The notes under the pieces were generated by a model. That model was not told the DNA's origin and made no database searches. It worked only from the letters and a program-made list of their open reading frames with translations. Positions 50,160-60,640 of a DNA stretch of 64,000 nucleotides are shown here, one piece after another. Origin of the DNA: Malurus cyaneus samueli (Eukaryota; Chordata; Aves; Passeriformes; Maluridae); the NCBI GenBank assembly GCA_009741485.1, contig CM019215.1:79438407-79502406 (forward strand), given 5' to 3'. Each line of letters begins with the position of its first letter. Position 1 is the first letter of the stretch. The position numbers and the translations under genes were made by a program.

Positions 50160-50890
50160 TGGCACCAGGGAGTGAAAATGGTGCGTCAGTTTGGGCAGGC
50201 AGGGCGAGTAGGAAGAGCACTGGGGCACTGCAGCAAAGGCAGCCAGCTCAGCTGCTGGTCCTGATTTCCCTGAGAAAGCTCAGATATGATATCTGCACTG
50301 AGGGGGCCGAGCTGTCTAAGGTCACTAAAAAAGGTGTGGCAACAAAGCTCCCAAAAAACCATAAGAAAAGAAACAAACCATGAAGCCATACAGGCTTCAG
50401 GCTACAGGGAATGCCTAAGCCTCTCTGTGGATTATAGCAGTGCTGGAAGTTGGATCAGATGTGACCAGGGGGACAAGCTGCTCAGCCTGGTGGAGTTACG
50501 AGATGAAGGAGAAAGGCTGAGAAGCATCAGAGAATCAGAGATGGAGATTGACAACTGGAACCATGCTCTGGCCTCCCTAAGGCAGGAACAACCACCAGAA
50601 ACAATCCAAGATGAAGGGGATCCTCTGTTCATCCCCCATCAAGGGGGGGAGTACCAGCTGTGAGGCAAGAAGTTGGGGTGAACAAGCCCAGCCCATTGGA
50701 AGTTCTGCCACCTCCCTGGGGTGTAGGTTAGGGATGTCACCAGGAGACTTCCAAGCCTTCTGTGGCCCAGAGATTAGTTCCCATTACTGATCTTCCATGT
50801 TGGAGATGAGGAAATAGCAACATGTAGTCTGACGGCCATCAGGGCTTTGGGACATTTGGTAAGGGAATCTTATCCTGCAAATTTATCAGG
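50160..50890 (+). mobile_element. CR1 LINE fragment, ORF1 region
   Basis: The segment matches the 5' half of avian CR1. Block 50456-50590 (GACCAGGGGGACAAGCTGCT, then GAGAAAGGCTGAGAAGCATC and GAGATTGACAACTGGAACC) corresponds to the coiled-coil-like part of ORF1; the 125-codon frame at 50286-50663 covers it and is rich in Glu/Arg/Leu. Near 50840-50870 CATCAGGGCTTTGGGACAT and GGTAAGGGAATC correspond to the downstream esterase-like part of ORF1. Similarity fades after about 50890 with no ORF2. Retention of 5' sequence without a 3' end is unusual for CR1. Confidence 0.72.
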
Positions 50891-52035
50891 ACACAGCAGA
50901 TGCATTGAAAGCCCTTTGAAAGGAAGTTTGTCTGTGTAACTNCCCTTCATTGGAGAAAGTGTTCCTCTGCATAGCAAAGCTGTTAAGGAAGAGACAAAAT
51001 TAAACTATGACTGAAAATCAGTACTATGCTGCTTAAAACAGCCAAGTAAATCTTTTCTGATTTGCCATTATGTGAAGACTTTTTAACATTCTTTTCCCTG
51101 CTAATGGATGCTAAAAGCAGAGAGATACCCAATGGAGGATTTTTGTTCAAGAAGTTCTTTTACTGGAGGTTAAGTTCTTTGAGTCAATTATTGTATATGT
51201 TTGAATTCTTATTTTATTTTTACAGATAGTTACAAAGCACTTTGAATCATATCTGAAATCTATGAGAAAGTTGCTGCTGGTGTTCTGCAATTTTGCAGAC
51301 TGCTTTCTGGAGTTACAGTGATGATATCCTCTGGAATGAGGCAACAGTACTTTTGGAGAGTACAGAAACTCTGAAAATTTCCCATTCTTAAAATGTTGCA
51401 TTTCTCAACTGAGGAATTTTATTAATTTGGTCCATAAAACATGACTTATTTATCAAACTGGTTGTGAGCAATCTCTCAATCTAGTCACTTGGTACTGAGA
51501 ATAAAAGATGTGATATACAAAAATGGTTAACAAATTAGAGGGGAAATGGTGTGAAATGTGTGCAATTGATTTTTGATTGCTGAATGAAGAAAAAAAGTGA
51601 AAATTATTACTTGTTTAGGAGAAAATTTGCATGCCAGAAGGGATAATTTATTTTATCAGATCTCTAAGTCTATTCCCATGAGAAGTTTGAGGCATTCTTG
51701 TAAACAGAGGTCTTTGAATGGGGACAGGTAAAATCTTTTCTTCTTAAAAAGACATCTTAATATAATTTTATATGAACCTACCATGCTATAAGTATGACTT
51801 TTATTGACTGCTTTACAGTCAGGCTATTTCTTCTGGCATTTTACCTGCAAAAAGTCATAGTACTTTGTCTCATATCTTAGATTTAGTTAGGGTAATCAGA
51901 ATGTTTGAGTATGTTTAGATTGTTTTAATGATAGGTCACCAGTTTATTTTCTGTCAAAGTTTCATCTTTGGAAAAGATTTTAGATAAAATAGCTAGGGTA
52001 TTGGTTTCAGGTGTCAAAGGGAATTTTATGGTATT
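50891..52035. other. Unassigned sequence with one undetermined base
   Basis: No feature recognised. Position 50942 is N, the only unresolved base noticed in the window. Confidence 0.55.
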
Positions 52036-53340
52036 CGTATGGAGTTGTTTGTTTTTCTGTTTGTTTTTTTTTTTTCCTCATACTACAAGATGGTGTTCTG
52101 TGAGAAGCTGCTAGAAGCTTCCCCGTGTTGTAAAGAGTCAATACCAGCCGACTCCAAGATGGACCCAACACTGGCCAAGGCTGAGCCCATCAGAGACAGT
52201 GGTAGGAAAAACCCCGACTATTGTAGGAATTCAACGAGCAGAGCAAGGGGTGAGAACATGGTGAGAAGAAAAGCTCTGCAGACAGCCAAGGTCAGACGAA
52301 AATGGAGGTGGAGAGAAGAGACTGAAGGAGGGCACCTGAAGCGCGACGGGTGAAGACCAATATTTGTCTCCAATTCTCTTAAAATCAGATGCCATGGAGG
52401 GGTTCTACATCATTATAGCTGTCAGCAGATAGGTTCCATAATCCAACGAAAAGTTTCCACACACACTAGAAGCAGACGAACCCACATAGTATACAAAGGT
52501 GGAGAGTATGCCGAAGAAACGAGGTTATGCTGGCGTGAGATATGAGTCGCTCGTGCTAAGGGGCCGTGCTAAGAAGCGCAGTAGTTTTTTGCTGGTTAGG
52601 TTACCTTTTCTTTTAGGATATGGGTCCTTGCACAGAGGGTACACGAGCACCAGAGTTATGTCAGTTCGACTCAGGCGTAAATACCATCGTAAAATTGTGA
52701 TACGCCCCAACCCACCCATGGGAACGTACGGTTCTGACACGTGGACTCTGGGAACCGTCTGAACACGACTCATAGATTTCTAAGAGAGATCAAGATTTTA
52801 ATCCACAGGATTAGACTCACTGACCCAGGAAAAGCGCGGTGAGGCGATGCACTTTCGACAATGCGTGGAAGTAATGCCTTTCGCAGATTGTAGGGGTGCA
52901 CATGGGCTCGACACGTTGAGTCCCTTCCCTCTGAGCTGGATGTCGAGGAAAAGTTCAGAGCAGGCCGGCAGACGAGAGATATTCGATTTCTGCAGTGCTA
53001 GAAATCATGTTATGCCACAGCCTCCACCACCCTGTCCTGCCTGTGGACAACGTGGGAAAAGGTGTGATAGGAAAAATGAAACAATGAACAGTTACGGGCT
53101 AGGAAAAGGAGAGGGAAGGGGAAAAATGGTTTTATTTTATGTTATTTTTTATTTTTTTTCTTTATTCTCATTATCCTATTTTAATTTGAATATGGCAATA
53201 AACAAAACTAGTTTCCCCAAGTTGAGTATGTTCTGCCTCTGACTGTAATTGATGAGTGATCTTTCTGTCTTTATCTTGATCCACAAGCTTTTCATTATAT
53301 TTTCCCTTTCCTGTCCAGATGAGGAGGAGTAAAGTTATCT
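52036..53340 (+). mobile_element. ERV LTR, family B, copy 1, with CpG-rich core
   Basis: Both ends match the copy at 58629-59441. The 5' part has 'TGTGAGAAGCTGCTAGAAGC' near 52099 and 'GGCCAAGGCTGAGCCCATCA' near 52172. The 3' part has CTCATTATCCTATTTTAAT near 53167, AATAAA at 53197-53202 (polyadenylation signal), 'TTTCCCCAAGTTGAGT' near 53212, and TCCTGTCCAGATGAGGAGGA near 53310. The extreme 3' end seems truncated. The core at about 52400-52990 has no evident counterpart in the other copy and carries 31 CpGs in 550 bp. No internal retroviral genes adjoin. Class (ERVL or ERVK) is not settled. Confidence 0.75.
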
Positions 53341-56229
53341 CAAAGTTATTAGATACTGAATATAGAATAAATAAGAAAGATAAAGTTATACATATCGAGA
53401 CTAACAAATTATCACACATAACTGCTAAGAGAGAGAGCCTCAGAATAAAGATTCCCATTGTGAGGGTGAAAGACTGGCACATGTATTGCCATCACACTTT
53501 TATGTGACTGTGCGGAAAAATTTTGTAAACAGAACACTATGTCAATAGTAAATGAATTTAGCTACTACTATTTTATCAATCACCTTTTTTTTTTCCTCAG
53601 TGGCTGGTTATAACATTATTTTTTCTATGAAAGTTAAACAATAACGGAAGTAAAATTTCATACACAAAATTCTTTAAAATTAGAGAAACAAACCTCTGTA
53701 ATAACATATCCATATTAGTTTGTTTATATTAGCAGAAAGATTTAGCATAGAATGAGGTTTTTTTGGTATGAAGATTTTTATTTAATTTTTTTAATGGTGG
53801 ATGTCTATTCTTCCAATTTTGTACAATCTGTTCAAGTGCAAAAAAACATGCAGAAATCCCATACAAAAAACAATTAACTCCACCCCCCCCAACTCGTTTA
53901 CATATTCTGGAGTGATCAGATAAACACAAAGTCTTTTTCAGAAGAAATTTCTATTGGAACGTAATTGGGGTCCATATTACATTGTAACCAATCATTTGCT
54001 GGCGAGCATGGTCCCTGGTCTCCCAGCTGAGCGCTCTTTCCTGTTCCTGTCTCTTTATCAACACTTCATCTCAGATATCTGAAAGATCATGCCAACTGAG
54101 TAGTAGAGTGGTCTGGAGAGAAAAGAAGCTGTTGAACTAGAGTTTTTCTAAGAAAGTAAGGCATGTACGCTTAGTTTCTTGCTGTGCTGAAGATTTTGTT
54201 TGTGAAGTTGAGAATAGGTGTTCTGTCTGTATTCTCATCAGGAAAAAAGGTACTATACCTCTTGGGTACTCTGTAAATTAATATTTATGAAGAGCCTAAA
54301 GGGCTATGCTGAGAAAGGGATGTGTGTGAAGCAGTTCTTACAAATGTCTGTAGCAAGTGCATGTAGGATTTTTGCTGTTTTTTAATACTCTTGGAATGGA
54401 ACTTAGTGTTTAAACCAAAAAGCATCCTCTTGAGAGCGTGTGCATTATCACAAAGCTTCAAAGATTCCTATACAGCAGCTCTGACCTCAAGCTGAAGTGA
54501 TTGTAAATGCTTTTATTTTGGAGAAGTTGAATATTTAAGCCAGGCAAAATTGTCTTCAGAAATCTGGCACTTTTCTGTTTGCCTTTCCTGGGGGGCTTTG
54601 GCTGATGCTTTCCAAGTCTTCTTGCTGGGTCAGGGACACTACAAAAGCCAGGAGTGTCTCTTAAAACTTAATGGACAGATGAGGTGGGATACTTCTTTTC
54701 TCTCTTTCTACACACTGAAAATGTCAGTTTCATCCTGTATTTCAAAAACTTTGCTGTATTTTATACAGTGACTGATTTTACACAGGGAATGCCTGTAAAA
54801 TATATCAGGTGCCCGACTCTTTGCAGGCTCTTTTTGCATGGCAGGTAAACAAATCTGTAATGGACACAAGTTGATACAAGAAATTTTGATTGTCTATAAA
54901 GACATTTTCCCCTCTTGAGCTCTTCCACTTAGAATCTGTGAGGTATTAAATTATGTGGGATTAAGTTCTTTGTTGTTTAATCTTTTTTTTTCCTTTTTTT
55001 TTTCTTTTTTTTTTTTTTTTTTTTTTCTTTTGGTTTGCATAGGTGGATAAGAGTAAATTGAGGGGGGAAGATAAAATGTTTTATTTTGGTTTTCTTTTTT
55101 ATTTTTTTGTTTGTTTTTTTTATTTTTTTTTATTTTTTTTATATTTTTTTATTTTACCAGAAAAGAAGGTGATATTTCAGTGGGACACAGTAACATTACA
55201 CCAGCCTCTTTGGTCCCATCCTCGCATATTTTTAAAGGAAATATCACAGCACTCTTGAGGCTTTTGTACTCCTTTATTATTAGGTTTTCATAAACATTGT
55301 TCCCTGTGATGAAAGTCAGTAGTGATACTCCTGGCCACTGAGTATGGCCAGGAGTATGGCCATCCATCAGAGGATTTTAGGTTGAGTGGGAGTAGTAGGT
55401 GTCACATAGGGGGCCAGAAAGTTTTTGTAGAAACACTGCTAAATCCTGAGAGAAAAAAAAACAAGAAAAAAACCCCACAATTTTAAAGAAATGTGTCCAT
55501 GGAACAATTTTTGTTTCTACATATCTCCACTGTCCGCCTCTTCTGGTTATCTTTCCCAGTGCAGAGAGATCTTGGAGCTCACAAAGGACTTAATAGAAGC
55601 TGGTAGGGCAGACTTGATTTAGACTGACCCAAATGATTCTGCATCCTGGGACTGGAAATAAAGCAGGGCGGTGAGTTTAGACCACCTCCCCATTTTACAG
55701 CAGGCCTGATGCCCTTGTCTGGCAGATTGCAACTCATACCACATTGCAAAACAAAACAAAATGGTCTGGATAGAGCCTTGATGACTTGTCTTGCATTTGT
55801 TGAGTGACATAAAAACAGGCATCGTGTAATGGAATATGTGTCAGGGATGGATGTCCGTCATGCACACTGCAGTGAGTAGACACTTGTTTTCATGTGAAAG
55901 GGTAGCAGAGACCCAGCTATTCTTCTCTGCAGTGGCTGAGCACTTGCATTAAGCATGTATAGCTGAGGATATATTTGACCTTTATCTGAGTGACTGCGAA
56001 GTTAATTTAAAATAGAGGATTGTTCTATAAAGACAGAGTTCGCATCCAAATCATGATGTGGTCATAGCTACATTATTTTTCTCCTCTATCTCTCTTCCAA
56101 AGGATAACTTTGTTTACTTGTTTTGCAAATAGTGTGGAGTATTTTTGTTTCAAAACTTTTAGACCCTGAGATAAAGCTTAGGATCCTCTAAAGACCTTTC
56201 TCTTGTCTGGAGAATAGCAGTGAAGTTGG
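53341..56229. other. Unassigned sequence with T-rich low-complexity tracts
   Basis: No gene recognised. Long T-rich stretches lie at 54983-55030 and 55080-55155. A short duplication (GAGTATGGCCA) lies at about 55339-55360. Confidence 0.55.
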
Positions 56230-57070
56230 ACTTTAGCTCTTGGCAGAAGAAAAAGCTGTGGTGGTGCATCCCCCCGTTTCCTCGAGCTGCACCATTATCT
56301 CCGAAATGCTCATTAGGCCTCAGTCTTGAGGAGCAGCACCTGGCCTAAGCTCCTCTTGAGCTCAGCAGAAACACTGTCTGCTGCCAGGAACTTGTGCTGT
56401 CTAACGAGCTCCTGTTTTTTAAGAAACAGCCTTGGAAACATATTTTTCTTGCTTGAATAACAACCCAAGTGGAACAACATTTTTGTCATCGAGCTTTCAA
56501 AGAAAGTTACTGACCCGACTTGCAGCCAGGATGGAAAATCACTATGACTAAAGCCAAATGTCTTGTGGCCCCCTAAACAGTGGTCCTAAATGAGACCTTT
56601 TGAGCTCTGGACTGTAGAAGGCTGTGACCAGCAAACTCCCTCTGAGTGGGATGTCTCTCAGAGCCAGGGAACTCCCAAGTTTGCTGTACTTGGAAGTCCA
56701 CCACTGAATGCTGAATCCTTTAGCCTGTGTGCATGTGAATGTGAATATGTTATAGCAAATGTACTATGAAGGCTACTCTCTTAGATTCGTAAGTATGTTA
56801 GATTCTTAAGAAAATTAGACCTGTGAGTTGTTGTTGTGCTATTGTAAATTCTGCAGAATCTTTGGTTAAATTGTTTAAATTAGGTTATTAATTAAGTGCT
56901 GTTAAGTTTAGATGCTGTTTAAACCCTTAGGTGTAAACTGTTGGTCAAGTCCAGGGCTAAGTTTGGCAAGAGCATCCACTTTGAACCTTATAACTCAATA
57001 GGTGGGTCTCCCTTAATTCCTTTTTATCCTTAACCCTTTCCATCCCAGCTTCTATGTAGATAATTTTAGT
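56230..57070 (+). mobile_element. Probable ERV LTR, third family
   Basis: The block is GC-richer at its start and has the texture of a bird LTR that I partly recognise: AAGAAACAGCCTTGGAAACA near 56421, 'GCAGCCAGGATGGAAAATCA' near 56522, 'GAGCTCTGGACTGTAGAAGG' near 56602 and 'CTCAATAGGTGGGTCTCCCT' near 56994. There is no second copy in this window to confirm it. Boundaries and strand are estimates; an unrelated GC-richer region is possible. Confidence 0.42.
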
Positions 57071-58628
57071 TTTAGATTCAACTGATTTTAAATTTCAGTC
57101 TGATTTTTCTCTCTGTGCTTTAACCATCTATGCTATGTAAGTAGCATAATGAAACCTTGCTGACAGAATTTTTCATGCTTTCCCTTTTATAGTAAGCCCT
57201 CTTTTGCCAATACCCTTGCTGGCAGATCTTTGAGTGACCTGAAACACTCATTCTTGGCAGGTAAAAATACAGCTCTGACAATTTGTAACAGTGTTGCTTG
57301 TTTCCAAATCACAGGTAGTTCTGAATTCAGGCATGAACCAGAGTTCAGTTCAAGCTGCTGCATGCCTCTGTTTTTTAAAAATTGTGTAAATCAATTCTAT
57401 CTCCTTACGCATTGTGGCTGTGACTACAGAGATGGTCTCACACTGATCTGATTATTATGCTAGTTGCATGTGACTTTGGCATTACTGACAGTGTTTCGGT
57501 GAAATTCAGAGTAATTTAGAGAACTCTTCTTACACCTTCATGTTATTACTGTACTAGGGTTTATTGAACTCTGTTATGGGTAGCTCAGGCAAGCAAGCTT
57601 TCCTTCATTGTTCCTTAAGCAAGGATTTGCACTCTGCTCTTAGGAAAGGAGAAATTAATTTAACTATCTGGTTCTTAGCTACCTCCATTTCCACACTGGT
57701 GCTTTCATGTCTGCAACTGCTGCTATATTCTTAAGTTAACAGTGGTGTGTTTTCTACAGAATATTGTAAAGACTGAGGATTGAAATGTGCAAGTAGCTCT
57801 TTTTCCAAAAGTTTCAACCATCTGGTTGCTTTAAAGAAAACAGGAAAGGGAAGTGCCTTAGGGGGTGAAAAATGAAAATTAAAATATTTTAGGAATAAAA
57901 TATTAACACTTCAAAATCCAACTTTCATCTTTTCATCAGAGTTAAGACATCTGGGCTTGGAAGACCTTTATTTTCTGCCTGCATCTGAGCTAAACATCCT
58001 CCGTTTTTATAGTGTGCAGTAAATAAATTAGTACAGCACAGCTGAAAATTCACAGCAATGATTTTATCCTCTGTGCAGTCGGCAGGTTTTATTAATTTTC
58101 TGTCTCTTCCACGATTTGCTGCAGTGATTGTGCAAAGTCATTACAGACATAGCACAAAACAAAGAAACACATCTACTTTTTTTTATCACTATACATTGAA
58201 TTCTAATTTAATCTTAATGCAAAATTAAAATGTATACTGACAACAAAGAATTCATGCTTGGTTTTACAAAATTCTGAGAGAAGGTACATTAGTGCTTGAT
58301 GTCTGTATCACACTCTGGTCTGTAGTCTTTATCTGAAAGAATTTTTTGCCCCACAGCAAAAGAAGACAAATAGTGAATAATTTGATTAGGTCTTGAGATT
58401 TACTTAGGATAAAAAAAAATATATGCATGAGTAATATTTTTTAGTATACACCCACATTTGCTAAACGTAATGAAAAACTTTGTTCTAAAGCACTCAGTGC
58501 ACAAAAAAGTCACCCAGTATCCTAATGTTTTGTAAATCACAGTCTAGATGCATTTGCAGCATCTGAAGAATATGCGTAGCTTTCATATATAGAAAATTAA
58601 TTTCCTTGTGTAAGGTAATGTCTTTTTG
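57071..58628. other. Unassigned non-coding sequence
   Basis: No gene recognised. The stretch at about 58060-58160 is repeat-free and could be conserved non-coding sequence, but nothing proves this. Confidence 0.5.
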
Positions 58629-59441
58629 TGGTGGGTTGACTGTGGCTGGATTCCAAATACCCAGCAAACTCATTCTATCACTCTCCTCCTCAGCTGGACA
58701 GAGAAAATATTAATAAAGGCTTCTGGGCTGAAATAAGGGCACGGAAAGATCACTCACTTGTTACCACCGCAGGCAAAACAGACTCGACTTGGGGGAAATT
58801 GTTGAATTTATTACCATTTAGCTCAGAGAAGGACAATAAGAAATAAACCCAAATCTTAATACACCTTTCCCCTCCTCTTCTTCCTGAGCCTAACTGTATT
58901 CCTGCTTCTCTACATCCTCCTCTTCAGTGGCTCAGGGGACAAGGAATGGGGGTTGTGTTCAGTTCATGACACACTGTCTCTCCTACTCCTTCCTCCTCTT
59001 GAGGATGACTCCTCAGTCTCTTCCCCTGCTCCAGTGTTGGTTCTCTCACAGGCTTCAGGTGTGTATCTGTGTCTCCCCCTTGGACATCCATGGGCTACAG
59101 GGGCACAGCTGCCTCACCATGGTCTTCACCATGGATTGCAGGAGAAGGTTTGCTCCACTGCCTGGAGCACCTCCACCCCTCCTGCTCCAACCCTGGCGTC
59201 TGCACGGTTGTCCCTCTCACATATTCTCACTCCTCTCTTCTCTGAGAAGTACCTTCTTTCCCCTCTTTAAATCCATTATTCCAGAGGCGCTGCCTCAGCC
59301 TTGGCTGGGCTGAACCCTATCCGGCATTGGAGCCGGCTGCCATTGGCTCTATCAGATGTGGGGAAACTTCCAGCAGCTTCTCACAGAAACTGCCCCTATG
59401 GACCCTCTGCTGCCAAAATTTCACCTCACAAACCCAATGCA
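58629..59441 (-). mobile_element. Solo ERV LTR, family B, copy 2 (complete)
   Basis: About 813 bp, bounded on the minus strand by TG (TGCATTGGGTTTG at 59441 downward) and CA (CAACCCACCA ending at 58629). Flanking pentamers TTTTG (58624-58628) and CTTTG (59442-59446) agree at four of five positions, a plausible target duplication. The complement of 58807-58812 gives AATAAA, at the same place as in copy 1. The 128-codon and 105-codon plus-strand frames at 58927-59313 are antisense to the LTR and show no known domain. No internal region is present. Confidence 0.82.
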
Positions 59442-60411
59442 CTTTGTCAATTTCCTAGGCATTTGGAGAAAAACAAAAATATCCTTCTGTTGTGTGTCAA
59501 TGAACTAATTTGCAGCACCTCTATTTCCTATCGGTCTATTAGCACATTTCATATTGATATGACTTTCTCTTTCAGGTTTCATTTAAATATGTTGCCGACA
59601 GCATCATTTTCTGCATATGTATCTTGTATTTAAGCAAGTACAGAAGAAGTTGCCTGACTATCCTTTATAGTTGCCAATTAAACAACTTCTTTATGGTTCT
59701 GTGCATCCAAAATAATCCAAATGTAGGAAATTATCAATATTAAACAGAAGGTATATTTAAAGACTTTCATTTATAAGGACTCCTGTATGAATTAGTGATT
59801 AAATAATGCATATAATATTTGATCACAAGCAGACATATATAAGCTAAATAAAAATGCATATAGAATTTTGGTTTTGATATCTCAAGTTTGTTTTTATTTT
59901 TTACCTATTACTTTCCTACTTCATACAATGAAGGGAAATAAAAGTAAAATAAAATTACCAGAACATAAAGAATAGTACATAATTTCAAATGTTACACTGA
60001 GTGAAGCCATTTTCTTCAGTGGTGATAAGTATGTGTCTGAAAGTAAGTGAGAAGGGCAGATAAAGAAACAGTTATTCCCTGGGTATGCATATTTCTTCCA
60101 TCTGGTACATTATTCTACAAACTCACTTCATTTGGCTTTCAAATGTTAGTTAACAGCTGGTCTAAAGGTTTTTGTGTTTGTTTGTACACGTTCATAATTC
60201 ACGCAATTTTTAATATTCTCTGTAGCATTTAACTGATTATTTTATTTCAGTTTCATCATTCTGATTTTCCAAAACAAGAGATACAGTTTAGTTTTTAAAT
60301 TCTTTCTAAAAAAAATCTGTGAGATGGAAGAGAACTTATGTCAGGAACTATTAAAAAAATCCCCATGATCTATATAGAAAGAAGTTAAAACAAAGGTAGA
60401 ATTAACAGATG
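59442..60411. other. Unassigned AT-rich non-coding sequence
   Basis: No recognisable feature. Confidence 0.55.
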
Positions 60412-60640
60412 AGTCAAGTCTAACCCCCTGCACTGAGTAGGGACATTTTCAACTGGATCAGGGTGCTCAGGGATGTTTGAACTCGAATGTTTTCAAGATG
60501 TGGCCAAATGTTACCACATCTCCGGGTAACATATTCCAGTGTCTCATCCCTCTCACAGTAGAGAATTCCTTCCTAAACCATTCTAAATCTCTTCTCTTTT
60601 TAGTTTAACTGGTTGCTCACCCAGCAAGTCTTTCTCACTC
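60412..60640 (-). mobile_element. Old CR1 LINE 3' fragment
   Basis: Plus-strand words GTAGGGACATTTTCAACTGG near 60439, 'CATATTCCAGTGTCTCATCC' near 60530 and CAGTAGAGAATTCCTTCCTAA near 60556 match the complement of an older CR1 subfamily (ORF2 tail and 3' UTR). The terminal octamer is not visible, and divergence is high. Confidence 0.75.

Noticed and set aside
52499..52773. Arg-rich 87-codon frame and opposing 82-codon frame in the LTR core
   Set aside because: Both strands are open because the segment is GC-richer; no domain, and the setting is a solo LTR.
58927..59313. 128-codon plus-strand frame rich in Ser, Leu and Pro
   Set aside because: It lies wholly inside the family-B LTR, antisense to it. 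LTR sequence is GC-richer, which lengthens chance frames.
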